From assembly GCA_965603355.1 (NCBI GenBank), contig CBFDCQ010000080.1, positions 1 to 14,164 on the forward strand: 14,164 nucleotides of DNA, written 5' to 3'. The position numbers were made by a program, and so were the translations under genes. Under the pieces are notes generated by a model. That model did no database searches. It saw only the letters and a program-made list of their open reading frames with translations, and was not told the origin of the DNA. Shown piece after piece: positions 7,021-13,772 of the stretch (positions within the stretch are counted from its first letter, which is position 1; every line of letters starts with the position of its first letter). This DNA is from CBFDCQ01 sp965603355. Lineage in GTDB: Bacteria > Hydrogenedentota > CAZGCA01 > CBFDCQ01.

Positions 7021-7352
7021 CGAAAACTCCTGACCGCGGTCTCAGCATCCTCTGAAATGTGGAGGAAGCTGACCATCCTCGTCGCGACGAGAATATCGCG
7101 GCACACGTCGTTCAGACCGGTGATCCGGAAATCCGCTCCTCTCTTGGCGAACTCCGGTACGAGCGATTGAAGTGTCTCTAGTCCTGTACTGTCAATAAAG
7201 GGCACCTGCTTCATGTCAATGACCATCTTCGAGGTGCCGTCAGCTATGCAGGCGTCGATTCTCTCGGTAAGCTTAAGGCGCTCGTCATCAACGAACGGTC
7301 CCGACAACCTCAGAATCGCGACCGAGCCTATCTCGCTTCTGCTGACTTCCAC
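7017..7352 (-). CDS. STAS-domain protein, anti-sigma factor antagonist-like
   Basis: A 111-aa single STAS domain of normal SpoIIAA/RsbV length. VAILRLSGPFVDDERLKLTERI forms the first strand and helix, and MVIDMKQVPFIDSTGLETLQSL holds the signature loop, in which S55 aligns with the phosphorylated Ser of SpoIIAA. In the family, the unphosphorylated form binds an anti-sigma kinase (RsbW-like); no such kinase is in the window. The start is GTG at 7352, since no ATG lies before the conserved domain. AAGGAG lies about 11 nt upstream, a little far. The gene follows the HD-GYP gene by 43 bp, and its stop overlaps the ATPase ATG by ATGA, a tight coupling to the secretion ATPase. It may act on a distant partner or directly on the machine; both are inference. 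Confidence 0.88.
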   Translation of the reverse strand: MEVSRSEIGSVAILRLSGPFVDDERLKLTERIDACIADGTSKMVIDMKQVPFIDSTGLETLQSLVPEFAKRGADFRITGLNDVCRDILVATRMVSFLHISEDAETAVRSFR

Positions 7353-7395
7353 TTTCTTCCGTGCTCCTTCTCTCCAGCGGCCGTCATGGCCTCCG

Positions 7396-8934
7396 CTAGA
7401 CTGCGACTGCCGCGCTGTCAGCCGTCTCCAGCATTCGCGCGATATCGCCATGTTTTCGGACAAACACGCCCAGTACGCGCGGGTCGAAGTGGTTCCCATC
7501 CCCCTCGTGCAGGATTGCCAGCGCCTTGTCGACGGACATTGCCGGTCGATACGACCTACTGGATGTAAGGGCGTCGTAAACGTCGGCAACTGCGATGATC
7601 TTCGCCGTGAGCGGTATCTCATCTCCCTTGAGCCCGTCCGGGTAACCCGAGCCATCCAGTTTCTCGTGATGGTGACGGATGCCGGGAAGCGCTTCCCGAA
7701 GCTGCTCTATGTGCGAGAGAACGTTGTAGCCGACAACGGGGTGCTGTTTTATGGAGTCAAACTCCTCCTCTGTCAGCTTGCCCGGTTTGTTCAGGATCGC
7801 GTCCGGCACGGAGATCTTCCCCACATCGTGAAACAGCGATGCCCAGTGAAGCACCTCCAAAGCGTGCCGGCGCAGCCCGAGATGTTTACCAAGGAAACAC
7901 GAGATCTTGTGCACTCGTTCGGAATGACCCCGGGTATACTTGTGTTTAGCTTCAACTATTGAGATGAGGCTCTTGACCAAGTTCAGGAACAACGACCGGA
8001 CCTCGCTGAACAAGCGCGCGTTCCTTATGACTATGGCTACCTGCCTGGCAAGCGCGGAAATCAATTTGACGTCTCCCATGAAAAACCGCTCCTTCCCACA
8101 ACGTCTTATCGCCGTGATGGCTCCTGCCCCAACGTCCGCTACCGTTACAGGCACACAGAGCACGTGAGAGCAGATGTCCTGCACGTGCGAGAACTCGGGG
8201 TCCTCGTCCAGGCCGTTCGCGCACCAGGACTCGCCACTGCTCAACACCTTGGCGCGAGCGTGCGATTCCAGCTTGTACAGCGCAGCACGTTCCTCGCGCG
8301 TCGGCGTGTACCCGTTTTGCGGCAACGAATGCATCTTTCTCCGCATGCTGAGCGGATTGAATACAATTATGATGTCGAGATCCATATGTGCGAGTGCAGC
8401 CTTGAAGATGTTTTCCAGCGACACCTCGAGCCCGCTGGCTATCCCCATGTTTCCCGCGAGTTCGTACACCAAAGTAAGATCTTCGTACCGTCGGTCGAGC
8501 TCTTCCGCCAGACTCTCTATGGAGGCATCCTGTGCGGAGAGCTCGGCTGTCACGCCGGCAAAAGCGCGAAGTACGTTGAGCACATCCGGTGTTTCAACTT
8601 CAGCCGGCCGTGGCGATTTTCCATTCGCGGGATAACCGATGAGCGTCCCGAGCAAGCTATGCGTGTCCGAAACGGGTACCGCGTGCGCCATGCCCTCCTC
8701 AGCGAACTGGACGCTCGCCTCCTGTTCTTCGATAGCCACCTGCGAGCACAGACGGCGCAATGTCAGGCACTCCCACGCTGTGTCCAGACCCGAGGCGGGA
8801 TACAGCGTCTCGCCTGCCGCGGTCATGAGCGCGAGCGATATCCCGAAATTGGCCTTAAGGGCTCCGTCGAGCTGCGCCAGAGCCTGAGCGGCAGTGGGAG
8901 ACAGAGTCAATCCCTGTTGGGACTCGAGTTCCAT
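7396..8934 (-). CDS. GAF-HD-GYP c-di-GMP phosphodiesterase
   Basis: A 512-aa cytoplasmic protein. An N-terminal region (1-140) of unclear type with a few Cys residues is followed by a coiled linker, a GAF-like domain (about 165-310) and a complete HD-GYP domain (about 325-495). The metal and catalytic set is intact: GHS (H337), HD (369-370), H398, HHExxDGxGYP at 422-432, and the D451/D454 motif ADVYDAL. HD-GYP enzymes hydrolyse c-di-GMP to pGpG or GMP. The ATG at 8934 follows the receiver stop by 8 bp, with GGAG upstream. The preceding receiver-only protein may be its phospho-input partner. Placement in an operon whose ATPase has MshEN-like motifs suggests local c-di-GMP control of secretion. 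Confidence 0.93.
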   Translation of the reverse strand: MELESQQGLTLSPTAAQALAQLDGALKANFGISLALMTAAGETLYPASGLDTAWECLTLRRLCSQVAIEEQEASVQFAEEGMAHAVPVSDTHSLLGTLIGYPANGKSPRPAEVETPDVLNVLRAFAGVTAELSAQDASIESLAEELDRRYEDLTLVYELAGNMGIASGLEVSLENIFKAALAHMDLDIIIVFNPLSMRRKMHSLPQNGYTPTREERAALYKLESHARAKVLSSGESWCANGLDEDPEFSHVQDICSHVLCVPVTVADVGAGAITAIRRCGKERFFMGDVKLISALARQVAIVIRNARLFSEVRSLFLNLVKSLISIVEAKHKYTRGHSERVHKISCFLGKHLGLRRHALEVLHWASLFHDVGKISVPDAILNKPGKLTEEEFDSIKQHPVVGYNVLSHIEQLREALPGIRHHHEKLDGSGYPDGLKGDEIPLTAKIIAVADVYDALTSSRSYRPAMSVDKALAILHEGDGNHFDPRVLGVFVRKHGDIARMLETADSAAVAV

Positions 8935-8942
8935 AATTCAAT

Positions 8943-9332
8943 TCACTCCGGAGTCTCAGATTCCACCAGCTCCTGCACCTGCTGCAGGAGTTTTCTAGGA
9001 CTGAACGGTTTCGACACACAGTAGATATTGCCGAGAACTTCGCTCTTCGCCCGAACGTCCGCCGATCTTACTACCGAACCCGTCACCAAAATGATGGGCA
9101 GTGTGCGAATCCGCGGATCCTCCCGGCAAGCAGCGCAGAGTTCGAAGCCGCCCATTCTTGGCATTTGGAGGTCCGTGATCAGCAGACAGGCTCTCACCGT
9201 CTGGAGAAGCGCTAATCCCTCTTCTCCATCGGACGCCGTGCGAACGTCGTATCCGGCACCCTGTAGTTTTCTGCCTATGATGTGTCTTATGTGTGGCTCG
9301 TCATCAACGACCACAATGGTTTTAGCGATCAT
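8943..9332 (-). CDS. Single-domain response regulator (CheY-like receiver)
   Basis: A 129-aa receiver with no output domain. It has the acidic pair D10/D11, phosphoacceptor D54 (LLITDLQMP), T84 and the Lys-Pro pair at K108 (SKPF), so it looks fully phosphorylatable. The start ATG at 9332 was chosen over an in-frame TTG at 9347 because GGAG lies about 9 nt upstream. It overlaps the kinase gene by 11 bp and precedes the HD-GYP gene by 8 bp. It probably receives phosphate from the adjacent kinase and acts by protein contact, perhaps on the HD-GYP protein; the partner is inferred from gene order. Confidence 0.92.
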   Translation of the reverse strand: MIAKTIVVVDDEPHIRHIIGRKLQGAGYDVRTASDGEEGLALLQTVRACLLITDLQMPRMGGFELCAACREDPRIRTLPIILVTGSVVRSADVRAKSEVLGNIYCVSKPFSPRKLLQQVQELVESETPE

Positions 9333-10902
9333 GTTCGTAGTCTCCAAGCGAAGTGACTACCGCGCTTCTGGGAATAGTTATGCTGAACTGTGTGCCTTCA
9401 GCCAATCTGCTCGAGACCGTCACATCGCCGCCGTGCAGTCGCATAATCTGTCGCGTGATGTAAAGGCCCAAACCGCTGCCAGGCACCTCGTCGTTTCCCT
9501 TCCCGCCGCATCGGTAGAACTTGTCAAAAACCCGCTGCGCATCCTCCTCCGCGATGCCGATACCCGTGTCCGAGACGTTTACGACTATCTCCTCGGCCGT
9601 CGAGGTTGAGGAGATGGAGATGCGACCGTTTTCCGGCGTATACTTCACAGCGTTGCCGAGAAGGTTCACTAGAACGACGTTCATCATATCCTTGTCGACT
9701 TCGACGGCGGGGAGCCTGTCCGGCAAGTCGATATCGAACTGCAGTTGCTTTTTCGCGATCTGCGATTCCACGACACTCGCGCTGTCTTCTATAAGCTTCT
9801 TGAGCCTTGTCGGGGTCCTATTGACCACCACGGTGCCGACCTCTACCCGGGAGATGTTCAAGAGGTTGTCGATCAAACGGTTCAGCCTGTCCGTTTCCTC
9901 ATAGATGATGTTGTAGAATTCGCGCTTGGCGTCGCCGTCCGTTGCCTCACCGTCTATGAGCATCTCCACGTAAGCTTTAATCGACGTCAGCGGTGTGCGC
10001 AGTTCGTGAGCGACGCTGTTAACGAACTCTTCACGCGCACTTTCGGCTCGCTTGACATTGGTTACATCCTGGAACAGCACGCATTTGCCCGACACCCGCT
10101 GTTTGTCATCCCCTATTGTGCTCGCCGTCACAGAAAACACGGAGCTTGACGGGGCATTCTCCGGCGAGATCTCCATCCTGTCGGCCGTGCCCGCCGTGTT
10201 GCTGGCCGGCTCCGTCAGGAATGAGAGTAACTGCTGGTCGCCGACGCACTCCTGCAGCCATTTGCCTGCCACCTCTTTAGCCGGCAGGGTTAAGAACGGT
10301 TCGGCCGCCCGGTTGGCAAAGATAAGCCGCTGGTCGGACCCCACCGCGAGCACGCCGGTTCCCATCGAATCGAGCGTGTGGCGCACGCGGTCTCTTTCAC
10401 GGATGAGGACCTTGTTGGCAAACTCAAGTTCTGAACCGGATTTTTGGGAGGATTTCGTGGTTTCTATGAGCTTGTTTATCAACCCAATGAGTTCAGCCGT
10501 TTCGATCCCGTTCTTCATGTGAAGTGGACGCAATTCCTGCGCCTCCAGGATCTTCGCCAGCTTGAACTTGACCGTCGCCATCGGGACTTGTACGCTGCGG
10601 AAAGCTCGCCAGAACAACACCTGCCATCCACCTAACGTTGCGACAGCGACAAGAACCGTTACGCCGATGAACGCCGGTGTCATACTCTCGGAGCGCGCAA
10701 CAAAAGTCCCGAGCGCACCAAAGACACAAGCGCAGATAATGGAGCATGCGGCTACCGCAAACGGCAGGAACCGTCTTGGAGCGCGCGCGCCGGGGTTTTG
10801 CCTGCTCATTTTCCCTCCATTATCACCGGAGGCGCTGCCCTCTTGTATGAGAGCCGCACTCTCGTCCGGCCTATTGTGCGTAGGACGTTCACCCGATGAC
10901 AT
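9322..10902 (-). CDS. Membrane PAS sensor histidine kinase
   Basis: A 526-aa kinase. A polar N-terminus (1-43) is followed by two closely spaced membrane helices (about 44-69 and 75-98) with a loop of only a few residues between them, so sensing is unlikely to use a large periplasmic domain. A linker helix (100-170) leads to a PAS domain (about 172-285), HisKA with H299 in AHELRTP, and HATPase_c with N413/N417, DTGIGI (445-450), an F-box (VFDKF) and GSGLGL (475-480). All catalytic boxes are intact. The ATG at 10902 has AGGAGGA 8 nt upstream and overlaps the preceding receiver gene by 14 bp. Likely targets are the two flanking receivers and perhaps the sigma-54 activator across the gap. Confidence 0.95.
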   Translation of the reverse strand: MSSGERPTHNRPDESAALIQEGSASGDNGGKMSRQNPGARAPRRFLPFAVAACSIICACVFGALGTFVARSESMTPAFIGVTVLVAVATLGGWQVLFWRAFRSVQVPMATVKFKLAKILEAQELRPLHMKNGIETAELIGLINKLIETTKSSQKSGSELEFANKVLIRERDRVRHTLDSMGTGVLAVGSDQRLIFANRAAEPFLTLPAKEVAGKWLQECVGDQQLLSFLTEPASNTAGTADRMEISPENAPSSSVFSVTASTIGDDKQRVSGKCVLFQDVTNVKRAESAREEFVNSVAHELRTPLTSIKAYVEMLIDGEATDGDAKREFYNIIYEETDRLNRLIDNLLNISRVEVGTVVVNRTPTRLKKLIEDSASVVESQIAKKQLQFDIDLPDRLPAVEVDKDMMNVVLVNLLGNAVKYTPENGRISISSTSTAEEIVVNVSDTGIGIAEEDAQRVFDKFYRCGGKGNDEVPGSGLGLYITRQIMRLHGGDVTVSSRLAEGTQFSITIPRSAVVTSLGDYEHDR

Positions 10903-11311
10903 GGTCGGATTCCTCCTCTTTTCTCCTGGCCTTCACCGCGCTCGACACAGCACTGAGTATCTCGAGCATGTTGTTAGCTTTGATTGCATAAAAGACGATA
11001 CCGGTCGCCCGCGCGGTCTTCTCTATTTGCTCGGAATGTTCGGAAGTCGAGAAGATTATCTTGGTTCCCTCGCACACGTCCTTAAGGAGCGGTACGAGTT
11101 GATAGCCCTTCAGGTCCTCCAAGCGCATGTCCACCACGGCAACGTCAAAGCGTTTCTTGCGTGCTGCGGCCAGCGCTTCACGCCCCGAAGTGACCTTTAT
11201 GCAACTGTACCCGTTGCTGGCCAGCTCCCTCTCAAGACCCTGAGCAGCCTCGTCATCGGCATCCGCTATCAGCACGGATGCGCTTGCGAACCAGCGGTTT
11301 CTACTGCGCAT
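10889..11311 (-). CDS. Receiver-like protein with degenerate active site
   Basis: A 140-aa receiver-fold protein with no output domain and a charged C-terminal tail. Phosphoacceptor D61 is present in VAVVDMRLED, and an acidic patch ADADDE (16-21) matches the usual DD pair. The conserved Thr is replaced by a Ser/Thr-rich STS (88-90), and K111 is followed by Ala rather than the usual Pro (IKANN). It may be phosphorylated poorly or act as a pseudo-receiver. It is the first gene of the long operon, starting about 60 nt after the predicted sigma-54 transcript start, and its end overlaps the kinase start. ATG at 11311 with AAGGG upstream. Confidence 0.85.
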   Translation of the reverse strand: MRSRNRWFASASVLIADADDEAAQGLERELASNGYSCIKVTSGREALAAARKKRFDVAVVDMRLEDLKGYQLVPLLKDVCEGTKIIFSTSEHSEQIEKTARATGIVFYAIKANNMLEILSAVSSAVKARRKEEESDHVIG

Positions 11312-11383
11312 ATCTAACCCTTCGACTGGACAAACCCACCTCCTGTCGACGAAATGATGTTCAAAGTGCGTGCAGGTGAGTAG

Positions 11384-11400
11384 AGCAACTCGTGTGCCAA
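11384..11400 (-). promoter_or_regulatory. Sigma-54 (-24/-12) promoter for the pseudopilus operon
   Basis: TTGGCACACGAGTTGCT on the minus strand matches the consensus YTGGCACGNNNNTTGCW with one mismatch, and GG to GC has exactly 10 bases between. Predicted +1 lies near 11373, giving a leader of about 60 nt to the first gene. The flanking gene encodes a sigma-54 activator with an intact GAFTGA loop, which makes this a coherent pair. Confidence 0.8.
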
Positions 11401-11580
11401 CGCACGCACGACCCTCTGATCGACGCTCGGAATAGCTGAGAGGAGCCGTGGCCTGGACTGACTCGGATTGTGTAAATCACTGAATTAGCAACTGGTTATG
11501 TCAGCGACACGAAAGAGCGAGGCGAGGCTGTGCAACATTGGCGGCGCGGCCACACGCATTGGCGTTCGCGGGTCGCGCTA

Positions 11581-11593
11581 TCGCAAATTGCCA
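11581..11593. promoter_or_regulatory. Possible enhancer site (imperfect palindrome), proximal
   Basis: TCGCAAATTGCCA matches the downstream 13-mer at 11649 in 11 of 13 bases and is centred about 214 bp upstream of the predicted transcript start. Paired palindromes upstream of a sigma-54 promoter are the usual form of activator binding sites. Assignment to this activator is inference. Confidence 0.35.
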
Positions 11594-11648
11594 CTCAGAG
11601 AATCGGCGTTTCAACATAACTATCTGTGGGGCAGGACCTTGTGGTGTT

Positions 11649-11661
11649 TCGCAAGTTGCGA
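11649..11661. promoter_or_regulatory. Possible enhancer site (perfect palindrome), distal
   Basis: TCGCAAGTTGCGA is a perfect palindrome around one central base, lying just after the activator gene's stop and about 282 bp upstream of the predicted sigma-54 start. A related copy lies 68 bp nearer the promoter. Confidence 0.4.
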
Positions 11662-11669
11662 CTGGAATC

Positions 11670-13055
11670 TCAGGCGGGGAAGTACTTTCGGAGCTTTCTG
11701 TACAGCGTGCTTTTGTTTATGCCGAGAATACGCGCCGCGGCGGCCTTGTCGCCACCGGTTTCTCCCAAGGTTGTCTCGATGGCATCCCGCTCGATCTCTT
11801 CAAGAGTCCGGGGTCGAGAATTCTGAGCTGCTTCTGCGCTTGTGGTGAGCTCGTTGAGCCACATTTGAGGCAGGTCATCCCTCGTTATTATCTCTGTCTC
11901 TCCGAGGGCGAGCGCTCGTTGTATCACGTTTTCCAGCTCGCGAACGTTGCCAAGCCAATTACTCTCGAACAGCGCTTCCATGGCATCCCTTGACACACCC
12001 TTGACAGGGCGCTCAGTTCTCTGGAACTTCCGTATGAAGTGATTGACGAGCAGAGGTATATCTCCCTTGCGTTCGCGAAGCGGTGGCACGTCTATTTGAA
12101 CCACGTTGAGCCGGAAGAAAAGGTCTTCCCTAAACGTTCCATCCACCATTGCACTGCGCAGGTCCCTGTTCGTTGCGGCGATAACCCGGACATCCACATC
12201 GTAGAACCTGGTGCTGCCGACAGGACGTATTCTCCGCTCCTGCAGGGCCCGGAGCAGCCTCGCCTGCACCTCAACAGGTATCTCGGATATCTCGTCCAGG
12301 AAGATCGTGCCGTCGGTGGCTACGCGGAACAAGCCTCGTTTCTCGACGTGTGCTCCCGTAAACGCCCCCTTCTCGTGCCCGAACAGTTCACTCTCAATCA
12401 GGTTCTCGTTTATCGATGCGCAGTCAATCGGCATGAACGGTTTGTCGGCATTTTGGCTCGATGCGTGAACGGCTCTTGCGATAAGCTCTTTTCCGGTACC
12501 GCTTTCGCCGTAGACGAGGACTGTACACTTGCCCCGTGCGACCTTCCTGATCACGTCGAACAGCCGGCGCATACTGGGGTCATCGCTGACGATGCCGTGG
12601 AAACTGCATTTGTCCTGACCACCCTCTGTCGAGGAATCCGGGTCAGAGACATGCAGTCCAGTCTGTACAATACGACCGATCAGCCCCTGGACGTCGTCTA
12701 TATCGAACGGTTTGGCGATGAAACCGTGAGCGCCCAGCTTCAAGGCCTCCGTCTCCATAGCCGAAGAAGCAAAACCGCTCAGGATTATCACATGCGCGGG
12801 CGATCCGGTCCGCCTCGACTCCTCGAGCAACCTCAAACCGTCCACGTGCGGCATGCGGACGTCGAAAAGCGCGATGTCGTAGGCTGAGTCTTCCATCAGT
12901 TCGAGCGCAGACCTGCCGTCCGGCGCCGTCGAGACGTCGAAACCCAGTTCTCCAAGGACATTCGAGAACAGGTCGCGTACCTCGCCGTCATCGTCGGCGA
13001 CAAGAACTGACACAGGGCGATCTAGCCCCAACTCGCTCGCATCAGATCGCATCAT
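11670..13055 (-). CDS. Sigma-54-dependent response regulator (NtrC family)
   Basis: A 461-aa activator with three parts. The receiver (about 14-130) has D21/D22, phosphoacceptor D65 (LFDVRMP) and K115-P. The AAA+ domain (about 153-385) has Walker A GESGTGKE (183-190), GAFTGA (230-235), Walker B IFLDEISE (251-258), arginine-finger region FREDLFFRL (308-316) and NWLGNVRELEN. A Fis-type helix-turn-helix (about 420-458) ends the protein. The intact GAFTGA loop means it should remodel RNA polymerase-sigma-54. The ATG at 13055 has GGAG 8 nt upstream; a second ATG follows immediately. Downstream lies a sigma-54 promoter, the probable target; the kinase of that operon may be its phosphodonor. Operon control is inferred from proximity. 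Confidence 0.95.
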   Translation of the reverse strand: MMRSDASELGLDRPVSVLVADDDGEVRDLFSNVLGELGFDVSTAPDGRSALELMEDSAYDIALFDVRMPHVDGLRLLEESRRTGSPAHVIILSGFASSAMETEALKLGAHGFIAKPFDIDDVQGLIGRIVQTGLHVSDPDSSTEGGQDKCSFHGIVSDDPSMRRLFDVIRKVARGKCTVLVYGESGTGKELIARAVHASSQNADKPFMPIDCASINENLIESELFGHEKGAFTGAHVEKRGLFRVATDGTIFLDEISEIPVEVQARLLRALQERRIRPVGSTRFYDVDVRVIAATNRDLRSAMVDGTFREDLFFRLNVVQIDVPPLRERKGDIPLLVNHFIRKFQRTERPVKGVSRDAMEALFESNWLGNVRELENVIQRALALGETEIITRDDLPQMWLNELTTSAEAAQNSRPRTLEEIERDAIETTLGETGGDKAAAARILGINKSTLYRKLRKYFPA

Positions 13056-13268
13056 TCTGCTGGCTCCCTGTACGCCTCGACCGTATCCTGGAAGATGCTC
13101 GTATCAGGCAACTTATCGCGGGCATTCTGTTTTGAGGACGGTATCCGAGTGACATCCTGATGCCGGATGCAGCCCCACATTACTTGTCCCAGGCACAGTC
13201 AAAGACGTGAACATCCTTCCGCACAAAACCAATAAACCACCTCTAAGATGAATCAAGCCCTCTACTTA

Positions 13269-13298
13269 ATTAATGCCACCAATAGGCCGAAAAGTCAA
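13269..13298 (-). promoter_or_regulatory. Candidate sigma-70 promoter for the activator gene
   Basis: TTGACT (13293-13298) and ATTAAT (13269-13274) are separated by 18 bases on the minus strand, giving a start near 13262 and a leader of about 200 nt. The -10 box matches the consensus in only 4 of 6 positions, and the AT-rich setting raises the chance of coincidence. Confidence 0.35.
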
Positions 13299-13463
13299 GA
13301 AAACGCGCGTTTTTCCGGCTGATTTCCGGGCGGATCGGGTGAAATAAGGGGTGTCGCCGGACGGACGGGACCCGCTGGTGGACCGCACCAGGTTTACGGC
13401 AGTCAAAACTAGTTTTCTGGGAATGACTTCCCGGTCGTATGTCGCATTTTTCATATGATTTTG

Positions 13464-13492
13464 TTGACATTGTTCGGGTCCAGTGCTATTCT
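13464..13492 (+). promoter_or_regulatory. Sigma-70 promoter for the SBBP gene
   Basis: TTGACA (13464-13469), a 17-base spacer and TATTCT (13487-13492) form a strong housekeeping-type promoter. The predicted start near 13499 leaves a leader of about 270 nt before the SBBP start codon, unusually long. Confidence 0.6.
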
Positions 13493-13501
13493 GGTACGGT
13501 C

Positions 13502-13540
13502 AGGGTAGACCAGGGGGGAATGCCTGGATAGAATTACCCT
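13502..13540 (+). promoter_or_regulatory. Nested hairpin at the start of the SBBP leader
   Basis: AGGGTA (13502-13507) pairs with TACCCT (13535-13540), and inside it CCAGG (13510-13514) pairs with CCTGG (13523-13527). The fold begins almost at the predicted transcript start. CAGGG (13501-13505) can instead pair with CCCTG (13549-13553), so two exclusive folds are possible. It matches no riboswitch class I can name. Confidence 0.35.
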
Positions 13541-13626
13541 CGTATTATCCCTGCCGACGTTATCTGCCTGGGGGAGGAGTAGCGTCGAATCGTTGCTGAG
13601 ATCCTGTGCGCTGTTGAGGGGGAAGT

Positions 13627-13755
13627 ATGAGTCGCTTCCATCGAAAGTGCGCGTTGTTTAAGCAGTACGATTGTGCCTGCCATACGTTGAATCACAGAAC
13701 TGAGACCAACACGAGTGTGAACTGTTCTTGTCTTTGGGGAAATGTGTGTAGTTGA
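13627..13755 (+). CDS. Possible small Cys-rich leader ORF (42 aa)
   Basis: This short frame starts with ATG 4 bases after a GAGGGGG ribosome binding site and ends 17 bases before the SBBP start. Its 42 residues include six cysteines (8, 16, 18, 33, 35, 41), among them CAC and CSC pairs, and no membrane segment. I recognise no family. It could be a small metal-binding or leader peptide coupled to the SBBP gene, or a chance frame; only its strong start signal and Cys content support it. Confidence 0.25.
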   Translation: MSRFHRKCALFKQYDCACHTLNHRTETNTSVNCSCLWGNVCS

Positions 13756-13772
13756 ACTGGGAAGGTAGATCG

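Larger units (their letters stand above)
11312..11669. other. Regulatory intergenic region between activator and operon
   Basis: There is no convincing gene in these 358 bp. The region holds the sigma-54 promoter, two TCGCAA-type palindromes, a CATTGGCG octamer repeated 21 bp apart (11536 and 11557), and a strong AGGAGG (11339-11344) that is too far from the first ATG to serve it. I see no intrinsic terminator after the activator gene, so read-through into the operon is possible. Confidence 0.6.
13056..13772. other. Divergent intergenic region with palindromes and two leaders
   Basis: This stretch separates the activator gene (leftward) from the SBBP gene (rightward). It holds a candidate leftward promoter, a good rightward promoter, a structured leader and a 42-codon ORF. 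Four palindromes cluster at 13300-13313 (AAAACGCGCGTTTT), 13375-13391 (CTGGTG/CACCAG), 13405-13416 (AAAACTAGTTTT) and 13417-13434 (CTGGGAA/TTCCCGG). Minus-strand open frames around 13266-13470 show no start signal or recognisable content and are not called. Confidence 0.55.

Noticed and set aside
8164..9024. 286-codon plus-strand open frame
   Set aside because: It is antisense to the HD-GYP and receiver genes, with no domain or start signal.
13266..13470. Overlapping minus-strand open frames of 62 and 66 codons
   Set aside because: They have no ribosome binding site or hydrophobic or domain pattern, and lie over palindromes and promoter-like DNA.
13572..13583. Resemblance to the GGGGAGTAGC start of the manganese (yybP-ykoY) riboswitch
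   Set aside because: Only a short stretch matches, the conserved second loop is not visible, and an SBBP gene is not a usual target.
13500..13626. c-di-GMP (GEMM-I) riboswitch in the SBBP leader
   Set aside because: Tempting given the HD-GYP gene, but the conserved CACGCACAGGGCAAACC-type core and tetraloop receptor are absent.
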